Below are positions 33,320 to 41,304 of a stretch of DNA of 45,077 nt, one piece after another; position 1 is the stretch's first letter; each line of letters opens with the position of its first letter. Source of the DNA: Paenibacillus oryzae. Lineage in GTDB: Bacteria; Bacillota; Bacilli; Paenibacillales; Paenibacillaceae. Both the position numbers and the translations under genes were made by a program. The stretch is taken from positions 10,249 through 55,325 of the forward strand of contig NZ_LYPA01000069.1 in the NCBI RefSeq assembly GCF_001675045.1. Direction: 5' to 3'. The notes under the pieces were generated by a model. The model was not told the origin of the DNA. It saw nothing but the letters and a program-made list of their open reading frames with translations, and ran no database searches.

Positions 33320-33585
33320 AAGGCAGATAGAATCCAGACGGTGAGGTCACACAAAAGAGGGGAAGAATACAGGCGGAATGCAATTGCAAAGGTCACAAAT
33401 GAGAGAGGACAGAAAGCAGCTGAAATCCTGACAGTCAGGGGTCACAAATGAGAAAGGACAGAATGCAGTCGAAATCCAGACGGCCAGGGGACACGAATGA
33501 GAGTGGACATAAATGAAGGGGACAGCATGCAGGCGAAATCCAAACGGAATGCAGGCGGTATACAGGCTCAGAGAGGCATAAACAC
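33320..33585. repeat. Degenerate ~49-base tandem repeats
   Basis: About five units starting near 33320, 33370, 33417, 33466 and 33530. A typical unit runs CAGTCGAAATCCAGACGG, then CAGGGGTCACAAATGAGA, then AAGGACAGAATG. The unit at 33466 has a 15-base internal duplication. Units are adjacent with no spacers, unlike CRISPR. A reading frame through it on the minus strand is not gene-like. Confidence 0.75.
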
Positions 33586-33644
33586 AGCTAGAGCGCTGAC
33601 TTTGATGGAATGCCAAGAGATGGGCATAGAAACGACTAATATGC

Positions 33645-33660
33645 TGTGAAATTTAGCACA
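33645..33660. promoter_or_regulatory. Rex-like site upstream of cydA
   Basis: TGTGAAATTTAGCACA resembles the Rex operator form TTGTGAAN4TTCACAA in its outer bases. Rex represses cyd genes in other Bacillales when NADH is low. It lies about 250 bases ahead of cydA, so its role is uncertain. Confidence 0.4.
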
Positions 33661-33763
33661 TACCACAGAATTAATTTTCGATCAATGACTACAACGAGTT
33701 GTTTTCGCCTTTTTCACCGGGTTGTCAGAAAGATTTGAATCTTTTTTGAAGGTCGTGTCCAAG

Positions 33764-33794
33764 TTGATATTTATAGGCCAGGCTTGGTTATACT
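33764..33794 (+). promoter_or_regulatory. Possible cydA promoter
   Basis: TTGATA, 19-base spacer, TATACT. The spacer is longer than the 17 bases usually preferred. Confidence 0.3.
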
Positions 33795-33804
33795 GATTTC
33801 TAAA

Positions 33805-33826
33805 AGTCGGGGCATTTCGCCCGACT
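33805..33826 (+). other. Hairpin in the cydA leader
   Basis: AGTCGGG, 8-base loop, CCCGACT, about 70 bases before the TTG start and without a T run. It could stabilise the message or take part in regulation. Confidence 0.45.
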
Positions 33827-33897
33827 GCATGAATAATTTGTTTAAATGATTTGGTTACATGTTTGCAGAAACGATTGCTGAAAGGAGATTGTCTGGC

Positions 33898-35262
33898 TTG
33901 GAAATCGATACGGTGTTATGGAGCCGCCTGGTCACGGGACTTACGTTGACCTTTCACGTTATTTTCGCCACGGTGGGCGTTGGTGTGCCGCTTATGATCG
34001 CAATTGCCGAATTTGTTGGGATTCGCAAAAAGGACCACCATTACATTCTAATGGCCAAAAGGTGGACGAGGGGATTTATTATTTCAGTAGCTGTCGGCGT
34101 GGTGACAGGAACCGCAATTGCCCTTCAGCTGGCGCTGGTTTGGCCAAACTTTATGCAGCTGGCCGGCAATGTCGTGGCGCTGCCCTTATTTATGGAGGTA
34201 TTTGCCTTTTTTTTCGAAGCGATATTTCTTGGTATTTATTTGTACACATGGGACCGGTTCCGCAGCCCCTATACGCATTGGCTGCTGACAATACCTATTG
34301 TGCTTGGAGCCAGCATGTCAGCCTTTTTTATAACATCCGTCAACGGATTTATGAATCAGCCGGAGGGCTTCGTTATGGAGGCGGGCCATTTTGTTGCTGT
34401 TAATCCCATTGAAGCGATGTTTAATACGGCAACGCCCTCCAAGGTCTTTCATGTGCTGTCCTCCGCCTACATGACGGGAGCGGCTTTATTGGCGGGCATC
34501 GCGGCTTATGTGCTGCTCAAAAAAGGGCCTTCCGTCTATTACAAAAAAGCGTTGAAGCTGATGATGGGCGCAGTGCTTATATTCGGCCTGCTTACGGCTG
34601 TTGCGGGGGATATGTCGGCCAAATTTCTGGCGGCGCATCAGCCTGAAAAGCTGGCGGCGGCGGAGTGGCATTTCGAGACGGAAAGCGGCGCGGATTTGGT
34701 TCTATTGGGCTGGTTGAACGCGGAGCGGGAAATTATGGGCGCTTTTCATATTCCCAAAGCGCTCAGCTTTCTGGCTTTTGGCGATTTCAACGCCGAGGTG
34801 ACGGGGCTGAATGAATTTCCGCTGGATGAACAGCCGCCGCTTATCGTGCATTATCTATTCGACGCGATGGCCGGCATCGGGTTTGTTATCCCTGCTATCG
34901 CGGCTCTGTATTTCCTTTTTTTAATCTGGAAAAGACGCAACGAGCTGAACAAATGGCTGCTGCGAGGCATCCTTCTTTGTGCGCCGCTTGCGTTTCTGGC
35001 TATCGAGCTGGGCTGGTTTTATGCCGAGGTTGGCCGTCAGCCATGGATTCTTCGGGGTTATATGCGCGTTGAGGAGGCGGCAACCACTTCGCCTAGCATC
35101 AGGATATTGTTTTTTGTTTTTCTGCTGCTATACATCGTGCTTGGCACCTTATGCGTCATCGTGCTGCGCCGCTTGTTCCGCAACAATCCGGCAGAAGCCG
35201 AGCTGGACAAGCTGCTTGAGGAAAAACGCGATAAAGCCAGCGGAAAGGGGGAACCGGCATGA
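33898..35262 (+). CDS. cydA: Cytochrome bd quinol oxidase subunit I
   Basis: Heme-carrying subunit of the high-affinity terminal oxidase, 454 residues from TTG 33898 (AAAGGAGA about 10 bases upstream); an ATG 39 bases earlier would add a tail not seen in the family. Nine or so helices; seen are LTLTFHVIFATVGVGVPL with a heme-ligand His, the GRQPW motif in the EVGRQPWILRGYMR segment, and MSAFFITSVNGFMNQP. The Q loop is short, as in other Firmicutes. It reduces oxygen to water with menaquinol in the membrane. CydB overlaps its stop by 4 bases. Confidence 0.95.
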   Translation: MEIDTVLWSRLVTGLTLTFHVIFATVGVGVPLMIAIAEFVGIRKKDHHYILMAKRWTRGFIISVAVGVVTGTAIALQLALVWPNFMQLAGNVVALPLFMEVFAFFFEAIFLGIYLYTWDRFRSPYTHWLLTIPIVLGASMSAFFITSVNGFMNQPEGFVMEAGHFVAVNPIEAMFNTATPSKVFHVLSSAYMTGAALLAGIAAYVLLKKGPSVYYKKALKLMMGAVLIFGLLTAVAGDMSAKFLAAHQPEKLAAAEWHFETESGADLVLLGWLNAEREIMGAFHIPKALSFLAFGDFNAEVTGLNEFPLDEQPPLIVHYLFDAMAGIGFVIPAIAALYFLFLIWKRRNELNKWLLRGILLCAPLAFLAIELGWFYAEVGRQPWILRGYMRVEEAATTSPSIRILFFVFLLLYIVLGTLCVIVLRRLFRNNPAEAELDKLLEEKRDKASGKGEPA

Positions 35263-36275
35263 TCAGCTACGAATTGATTGGCATAACCGTGTTATGGCTG
35301 TTCCTGTTTGGCTATTTGATCGTAGCCTCCATTGATTACGGCGCAGGCTTTTTTGCCTTCTACGCCCGCATGACCAAGCAGGATCATCTGCTGAATCGCC
35401 TGATTTCGCGTTATTTGTCGCCGGTTTGGGAAATTACGAACGTATTTCTCGTCTTTTTTTATGTCGGGATTGTTGGTTTCTTTCCGGATACAGCTTATTA
35501 TTACGGCTCGGCTCTGCTCGTTCCGGGCAGCATAGCGGTTGTTTTACTGGCGATCCGCGGTTCCTTCTATGCCTTTGAAAACTACGGCTCCAAAGAAAAT
35601 GTGCTGTATTTGTTTTTGTACGGGGCGAGCGGCCTTTTGATACCGGCATCGTTATCCGTTGCGCTTACCCTCTCCGAAGGCGGCTTCATAGTTAAAGAAG
35701 GCAACGCCGTTTTTCTGGCATACAAGACGTTGTTTACAAGCCCGCTTTCATGGAGCATTGTTGCCCTCGCGCTCGTATCCGTATTGTTTATTAGCGGAAC
35801 ATTCCTCGCCTTTTACGCCTCGCGGGCGGGCGATCGCTCCGCTTTGAACCTGATGCGCACCTATGCGTTATTTTGGAGCACGCCAACGATTATTGCGGCT
35901 TTGACGGCTTTTATTTACTTGAGCCAGCATAATGAGCGGCATTTTCAAAACATGATGGATTTATGGTGGCTGCTTGCGTTGTCCATCGGTTTTTTTATGG
36001 TCGCGATGTGGCTGCTGTACAACGGACGCCGTTACGGGCTTGCTTTTATATGCGTCATGCTGCAATTTTTTTGCGCCTTTTTTGCCTATGGAATCGGTCA
36101 TTATCCGTACATTCTGGATCCGTTTATTACGATTCAGGGCGGCGCTACGACCGAAGCGACGGGTATTGCGCTGGTTATGGCTTTTGTGGGCGGCTTATGC
36201 CTGCTGATACCGTCGCTTATTCTGGTGTTCAGGCTATTTCTGTTTGATGCGGATTATGTAAAAGGAAATAAATAA
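35259..36275 (+). CDS. cydB: Cytochrome bd quinol oxidase subunit II
   Basis: Membrane partner of CydA, 338 residues, with eight or nine helices. Seen: GITVLWLFLFGYLIVASIDYGAG at the start, where the family has a similar DxGxG, and SPVWEITNVFLVFF. The start ATG overlaps the CydA stop (ATGA), so the two are translationally coupled. CydD follows after 23 bases with its own GGGGGAGG site. The operon order is A-B-D-C. Confidence 0.94.
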   Translation: MISYELIGITVLWLFLFGYLIVASIDYGAGFFAFYARMTKQDHLLNRLISRYLSPVWEITNVFLVFFYVGIVGFFPDTAYYYGSALLVPGSIAVVLLAIRGSFYAFENYGSKENVLYLFLYGASGLLIPASLSVALTLSEGGFIVKEGNAVFLAYKTLFTSPLSWSIVALALVSVLFISGTFLAFYASRAGDRSALNLMRTYALFWSTPTIIAALTAFIYLSQHNERHFQNMMDLWWLLALSIGFFMVAMWLLYNGRRYGLAFICVMLQFFCAFFAYGIGHYPYILDPFITIQGGATTEATGIALVMAFVGGLCLLIPSLILVFRLFLFDADYVKGNK

Positions 36276-36298
36276 GGCGGACCGGGGGAGGAATACGG

Positions 36299-38161
36299 GT
36301 GAGCCGCAAAAAAAGTCTTTTATCCAGGCTGTTGACGAGGCAGCGGAGAAGGCTGCTGCTTATGGCGGCCATATCGCTGGCGCTTGGCGCGGCGATTGCC
36401 GGACAAGCGGGACTGCTCGCGGAGGCGGTGCAACGCATATTTGTGGAAAATGCGCCTTTCCATTCCATTATTGGTCTGCTTGGCGCATTGTTGGCTGTTA
36501 TGGCTGCAAGGGCCTTGCTGCTTTACGGAAACGGGACATTGGGCTTGAGGATGGCTGTCGACGCCAAAACGGCTATGCGGTCTGCTCTGCTGCGGAAGCT
36601 GTCCCGCGATCCTCTGGCGTCGGCGCTTGCGGGACAAACGGGCGGCAAAGTCAGTGTGGCGCTGGATGCGGTGGATGAGGCAGACGGCTATTTCAGCCAA
36701 TATATGCCTCGTATGATGGAAGCCGTCGTCATTCCGGCTATTCTGCTGACGGTTGTTTTTATCCAGCACAGCCATTCAGGCTTTATTATGCTGGCTACGG
36801 CTCCCTTTATCCCGCTTTTTATGATATTGGTAGGCCTGAAAACCAAAACAAAATCGGAAGAAAAGTTTGCGCAGCTCGCCGAATTTTCCGGCACGTTTCT
36901 GGATTCGCTGCAAGGGCTTGTGTCACTGAAGCTGTTTGGCAGGGCCAAGCATCAGCGGCAGCAAATTGAAGCAAGCAGCCTTGGCTACCGGGATGCGACA
37001 ATGGGCATCCTGCGCATTGCTTTTACAAACACCTTTATGCTGGAGCTTATTGTGATGCTCAGCATCGGCGTTGTAGCGCTGGAGCTTGCGCTTCAGCTGC
37101 TCGTTTTCAAAACGATGGAATTTCATACCGCATTTCTGGTGCTTCTGCTGGTACCTGAATTCTATAACCTGTTAAAAAATATGGGTATCGCCTTTCATGG
37201 AGGCCGCACTAGCATGGGGGCCATGGGGGCCGCCCGCAAGGTGGAGGAGCTCCTGGGGGAGGATGCCGATGGGCTTTTGGGCGACGCAGGCGCAACAGCC
37301 GGGATGCCGGGGGAAAGAGACAGCTATACAGATGCACGAGAAAAAGAAAATATGCCAGAAGAAGCCTACGGAGCGGATGGAAACAGTGCCCTTATGAATA
37401 GTGACAATTTAATTCTGATGCCTCCCACCATCGAGCTTAGAAACGCCGGATTCCGCTATTCGCGGGAAGGGTTTCAGCTGAATCCTCTAACCTTGAGGCT
37501 TGCGCCGGGAGAGCAGCTAGCCATAGTAGGCAAAAGCGGGTCGGGCAAAACAACTCTTCTCCATCTTCTGGCGGGTTTGCTGAAGCCGGCGGAAGGGGAG
37601 GTGCTCATAAACGGAGTGACGTTAACCGAATCTCACGAAGCTTCATGGTTCCGGCATGTTAGCTATATTACGCAGCATCCCTATATTTTCGCCGGAACGT
37701 TTGCTGATAATATCGCCATTGGCGCGGGAAGGGACGTGTCAAGGGACGAGATCGAGCGTGCGGCCAAGGCGGCGGGGCTGGACCTGCTGGCAGCGGAGCT
37801 GGAGCAGGGTTATGACACCGTTGTAGGAGAGGGCGGCAGAGGCCTGTCGGGAGGAGAAAGGCAGCGGCTGGCGCTGGCGCGCGCTTTTTTAAAGGGACCG
37901 GCCGTTATCTTGTTTGATGAACCAACCGTTGGGCTTGATTTGGTAACTGAGCGGGTGCTTCAGCGGTCCATAGCCGAATTGGCGAAAAAAGCGACCATGA
38001 TTACCGTCGCACATCGTCTATATACGATTACGCAAGCTGACGTCATAGCGGTGCTGGACAACGGAGTGCTGTTGGGAGCCGGGCGTCATGAGGAGCTTGT
38101 GGCCCAACTGCCCTTATATGCCGAGATGGTGGAAATGCAGCGGAGAGGAGGTTTGTCGTGA
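36299..38161 (+). CDS. cydD: ABC exporter subunit CydD
   Basis: Half-transporter of 620 residues that, with CydC, exports glutathione, cysteine or another thiol and supports cytochrome bd assembly. Six helices (about 15-310), then the ATPase domain: Walker A GKSGSGKTT (about 411), signature LSGGERQRL (about 516), Walker B VILFDEPTVGLD (about 536). Between the two is an unusual acidic, Gly/Ala-rich linker of roughly 60 residues (about 315-377) not expected from the family; the total length is about 40-60 residues above usual. GTG start 7 bases after GGGGGAGG. Its stop overlaps CydC. Confidence 0.93.
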   Translation: MSRKKSLLSRLLTRQRRRLLLMAAISLALGAAIAGQAGLLAEAVQRIFVENAPFHSIIGLLGALLAVMAARALLLYGNGTLGLRMAVDAKTAMRSALLRKLSRDPLASALAGQTGGKVSVALDAVDEADGYFSQYMPRMMEAVVIPAILLTVVFIQHSHSGFIMLATAPFIPLFMILVGLKTKTKSEEKFAQLAEFSGTFLDSLQGLVSLKLFGRAKHQRQQIEASSLGYRDATMGILRIAFTNTFMLELIVMLSIGVVALELALQLLVFKTMEFHTAFLVLLLVPEFYNLLKNMGIAFHGGRTSMGAMGAARKVEELLGEDADGLLGDAGATAGMPGERDSYTDAREKENMPEEAYGADGNSALMNSDNLILMPPTIELRNAGFRYSREGFQLNPLTLRLAPGEQLAIVGKSGSGKTTLLHLLAGLLKPAEGEVLINGVTLTESHEASWFRHVSYITQHPYIFAGTFADNIAIGAGRDVSRDEIERAAKAAGLDLLAAELEQGYDTVVGEGGRGLSGGERQRLALARAFLKGPAVILFDEPTVGLDLVTERVLQRSIAELAKKATMITVAHRLYTITQADVIAVLDNGVLLGAGRHEELVAQLPLYAEMVEMQRRGGLS

Positions 38162-39891
38162 ACGAGCTAGCTATGTTGAGGAAAGCGATGCTTCGGGAAC
38201 GCAGGGATATCGGGATAAGCATCCTGTGCGGCTTTGTTGCAGGCATCGCGGGAATCGGGTTGTTTTCGGCCAGCGGATATATGATTTCACAGACCGTTTT
38301 TGCCCCGCCGCTCTATACGCTCATTGTATTGACCTCCTTTGTTAAGCTATTGGGCTTCCTTAGGGCGGGAAGCCGGTACGGCGAGCGGCTGTTTTCCCAT
38401 CGTGCAACGTTTTCCTTGCTCAGTACGATGCGAAGCGGCTTTTTTGCCAAGCTTATCCCGTTAATGCCGGGGCTCCTTAATAAAAAAAAGAGCGGGGAGC
38501 TTCTTGCCCGCATTGTGGGCGATGTGGAAAGCTTGCAGTTTTATTTTCTGCGCGTAGCGTATCCGCCTGTTATTGTCGTAATGGTTTTTTTGGCAACGAT
38601 GTTGTTTACGGCGGTTTTTTCTCTCTGGATTGCCGCTTTGTTTGTGCTCGGCATGCTCATAACGGCCTATGGCGTTCCGTGGCTTGTGCTGCTTGGTCAG
38701 CGGGGGATTTACGGGAGAGTCCGAAGGCAGAGGGCCGAATTGTCCGCCGATGTGGCGGAGCTGCTGCATGGCTTCCGCGATCTGAAGGTTTACGGCAGGC
38801 TCGGGGAGCGGGAGGAGGAGCTGCGCCGCGCTTCGGCGAGGTTGTCGGTGGAGCAAGGAAAAGCGGCCGGGCGGCTGCTTGCCGGACAAACGCTGCATGT
38901 GTTTGTAACCTTCCTTATTTCCTGGTGCGTGCTGGCTGCCGGGGCTTGGCTGGTTGCTAACGGATCTCTTGCCGGCGTGTTTCTTGCCATGCTTGTTATG
39001 ACGGCGCAAACGGGATTTGAGGAAGCGGCGGCGATGGCCACCTTGCCTGCCTATAAGCTGGACAGCGAATATGCGGCCAAAAGGTTAGCGGAAACGGAAA
39101 ACGAAGCCGACAGGCTGCCGCCTCAGCCTGCTGCCGAGCTTTCTGTTGAAGCGGCGGTTTCCATTAAGCTGGATGAGGTATCCTTTCGTTATCGCGACGA
39201 GTGGCGTCCTGTATTGAAGGGGTTATCGCTGGAGATTCCGGCAGGCTCCAGGGTAGCAATTGTTGGGCCAAGCGGCTCAGGCAAAACAACGGTGCTGGAA
39301 TTGCTGCTCAAGCTGCGCACAGCTTCGGACGGCAGGGTGTTGCTCAATGGGCGCTCTACTCTGGAGCTGAGGGAGGACAGCATCTGGCAAGCATCCAATG
39401 TCGTGCTGCAGCATAGCCATTTTTTCAGAGGCACCATTCGTGAAAACTTGCTTCTCCAAGAAGGGGCGACAGAGAGACTTTCCGACGAAGCGTTGATGCT
39501 TGCCCTCAACAAAGCGCAGCTGGGACAAAAGTCGCTGGATGAAGAGGTTTATGAAAAAGGAGAAAATTTGTCGCAAGGAGAGAAGCAGCGTTTGGCATTG
39601 GCCCGGGCGATGCTGCGTTCCGGACGCCTGTGGCTGCTGGATGAACCAACCTCCTCGCTTGACTATGTAACGGAGCGGCAGGTGCTGTGCGAGCTGCTTC
39701 AGCATGCTGCCGGGGATACGCTAATACTGGTTTGCCATCGGCTGACGGGGCTAGAGGACATGGATGCCATAGTGGTGATGGAGCAGGGGCAAATAGTGGA
39801 GCAGGGAACCTATGAGGAGCTCATGCGGCGGCAAGGCTATTTTTACGAACTAAAAAAAATCGAGCTGCAAATGATCGGGGAAGCCGGATAA
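38158..39891 (+). CDS. cydC: ABC exporter subunit CydC
   Basis: Second half of the thiol exporter, 577 residues. Six membrane helices, then Walker A GPSGSGKTTV (about 370), the signature LSQGEKQRLAL, and Walker B LWLLDEPTSSLD. The signature has Q in the second variable place where CydD has G; other CydC proteins vary here as well. GTG 38158 overlaps the CydD stop and follows GAGAGGAGG. Last gene of the cyd operon; a long palindrome follows 4 bases after the stop. Confidence 0.93.
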   Translation: MNELAMLRKAMLRERRDIGISILCGFVAGIAGIGLFSASGYMISQTVFAPPLYTLIVLTSFVKLLGFLRAGSRYGERLFSHRATFSLLSTMRSGFFAKLIPLMPGLLNKKKSGELLARIVGDVESLQFYFLRVAYPPVIVVMVFLATMLFTAVFSLWIAALFVLGMLITAYGVPWLVLLGQRGIYGRVRRQRAELSADVAELLHGFRDLKVYGRLGEREEELRRASARLSVEQGKAAGRLLAGQTLHVFVTFLISWCVLAAGAWLVANGSLAGVFLAMLVMTAQTGFEEAAAMATLPAYKLDSEYAAKRLAETENEADRLPPQPAAELSVEAAVSIKLDEVSFRYRDEWRPVLKGLSLEIPAGSRVAIVGPSGSGKTTVLELLLKLRTASDGRVLLNGRSTLELREDSIWQASNVVLQHSHFFRGTIRENLLLQEGATERLSDEALMLALNKAQLGQKSLDEEVYEKGENLSQGEKQRLALARAMLRSGRLWLLDEPTSSLDYVTERQVLCELLQHAAGDTLILVCHRLTGLEDMDAIVVMEQGQIVEQGTYEELMRRQGYFYELKKIELQMIGEAG

Positions 39892-39895
39892 CGAC

Positions 39896-40116
39896 GGGGC
39901 TGTCCGAAAAGCCTGTTACGGAGAATAATCATTCAGCAAATCCGGTACCTACGGGAAAAGGGTGTCTTGGAAGCTCAAACATTTTTGCCTGTCTTTTTTT
40001 GATTCTATTTTTTAGTGGATAAAAGCGGACAAAAAAACTCGCCCTCAAGACACCCTTTCCCCTCCGGTCCCTCTGCTGAATCATTATTCGTTCCATTTAA
40101 CTTTTTGGATAGCCCC
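39896..40116. repeat. Long palindromic repeat, copy 4 (long form, inverted)
   Basis: A 221-base palindrome, the reverse complement orientation of copy 1, to which it is nearly identical over most of its length, including ends GGGGCTGTCCGAAAAG and TTTTTGGATAGCCCC. One inner hairpin arm (GGATAAAAGCGGACAAA) is kept; the other has decayed. It lies between convergent cydC and the cytochrome c gene. Confidence 0.85.
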
Positions 40117-40132
40117 ATTATATAGATCCGCC

Positions 40133-40492
40133 TTATTTTAAGGAGGACAGCCAGGTGGTAATCGTAATAATCTCATCCTCTGTCAGCTTATCCTTGAAGG
40201 CAGGCATGACGCCACGTCCGCCCGAAATAATTTTATAGAGCTGCTCCTTGCTCAAGCTGGCGCCAACATTGGCCAAGGCCGGCCCGACGCCGCCCTGCAA
40301 GTCTGTACCATGACAGGAGATACACATATTTTGATAAATTTGAGTAGAGGCTGCAACATCAACTTCGCGATCCGGTACGGTAAAGGCGCCGCCGCCTTCG
40401 CCAGCTTCTTTTGCAGGCATGGCAGTCAGCAGCAAAATAACTGCAAGCAAACCTGCAAGGCTCATCAAGCCGGCCATTATCCATTTATGCAT
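40133..40492 (-). CDS. Membrane-anchored cytochrome c
   Basis: Small c-type cytochrome of 119 residues. An N-terminal helix (5-25) anchors it to the outer face of the membrane; a Gly-rich linker leads to the heme domain with C57-I-S-C60-H61 and axial Met in GVMPAF (M96). This layout is that of CccA-like c550; CccB-like c551 is instead a lipoprotein. It would carry electrons among bc complex, oxidase and other partners. RBS GGGGAGG before ATG. Convergent with the cyd operon; another copy of the palindrome separates them. Confidence 0.93.
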   Translation of the reverse strand: MHKWIMAGLMSLAGLLAVILLLTAMPAKEAGEGGGAFTVPDREVDVAASTQIYQNMCISCHGTDLQGGVGPALANVGASLSKEQLYKIISGGRGVMPAFKDKLTEDEIITITTWLSSLK

Positions 40493-40807
40493 AAATACCC
40501 TCCCCTTCTTTTATTGAGACCAGTTTATCAATCCTTCAACAGTAAGCGCTATAGCTATTAGGAGCTATTTGCGATGGATTAAACCCGGGACGTTTACCTT
40601 GTTTTTTGTCGGATTTTCGGTCGGGTTTCTTCATTAAAGACTAGTATGCCCGCAGGAGCTTCTCTATAATCCGATTTTCGATAAGGAGATATAACTCTAA
40701 AGGGCTATATGAAAATGGACGGCAAGGGGTGAAAATAGAATAAGCAGCAGGTTGTCAGACGTACGTACGGAGAAGTTTCATTTTATGGAATAGGGGAGGA
40801 TATTAAG
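40493..40807. other. Control region between cytochrome c and bdbC
   Basis: Divergent upstream region of 315 bases with no gene. It holds TTGTCA (near 40751) with an ACGTACGTACG palindrome just after it, and a GGGGAGGA site before the bdbC start. No clear terminators. Confidence 0.45.
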
Positions 40808-41233
40808 TTGAGTAAAAAGGGGAAATGGTTGTTTTTTGCATGGTTTGTTTCGGTTATTGCAACAAGCGGCAGCTTATATTTAAGCGAGGTTTTGGGGTAT
40901 ACGCCATGCGAGCTTTGCTGGTTTCAGCGTATTTTTATGTATCCGCTTGTATGTGTACTGGGCATAGCCTCCTATCGTCAACAGACGGTCATTATCCCTT
41001 ATACCGTTCCGTTACTGGCAGTTGGGGGAAGCATTTCTATTTATCACATCCTTATTCAAAAGCTGCCGCATGATTCCGCAATTGCTGCCTGTGGTCCGAC
41101 TTCATGCCTGGACGATTATTTGAACTGGTTCGGATGGCTGACGATTCCAATGCTGGCGTTGGCGGCATTTATTCTGATTGGCGTTTCATTGCTCCAAGCA
41201 TGGCGTATCGAGAAGCGGACGGCTGCTGAATAA
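40808..41233 (+). CDS. bdbC: Thiol-disulfide oxidoreductase BdbC (DsbB family)
   Basis: Four-helix membrane protein of 141 residues that re-oxidises a DsbA-like partner and passes electrons to quinone. The first pair is C34-E-L-C37 in GYTPCELCWFQRIFMYPL, and the second is C95/C100 in ACGPTSC. Starts at TTG 40808 about 9 bases after GGGGAGGA. No BdbD gene is adjacent, so the partner is encoded elsewhere. It lies beside cytochrome genes, whose heme attachment also depends on disulfide chemistry. Confidence 0.93.
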   Translation: MSKKGKWLFFAWFVSVIATSGSLYLSEVLGYTPCELCWFQRIFMYPLVCVLGIASYRQQTVIIPYTVPLLAVGGSISIYHILIQKLPHDSAIAACGPTSCLDDYLNWFGWLTIPMLALAAFILIGVSLLQAWRIEKRTAAE

Positions 41234-41304
41234 TTCTTGGAGTCCCTGCCTAAACTACCTTTTGATGTTTTGGCATCTGTTGCGGGTGCAGAAAGGAGGC
41301 GGCT

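Larger units (their letters stand above)
32952..33897. other. Large gene-free region upstream of cydA
   Basis: No gene is convincing over about 950 bases. From left to right it holds the tetR operator (32966-32987), small palindromes (33122-33298), the 49-base repeats (33320-33585), a Rex-like site (33645-33660), a possible promoter (33764-33794) and a leader hairpin (33805-33826). Confidence 0.6.

Noticed and set aside
33320..33585. CRISPR array
   Set aside because: Units are directly adjacent and diverged, there are no unique spacers between constant repeats, and no cas genes are seen.
33347..33616. Minus-strand frame of 89 residues over the 49-base repeats
   Set aside because: Composition follows the DNA repeats, with no ribosome binding site and no recognisable fold.
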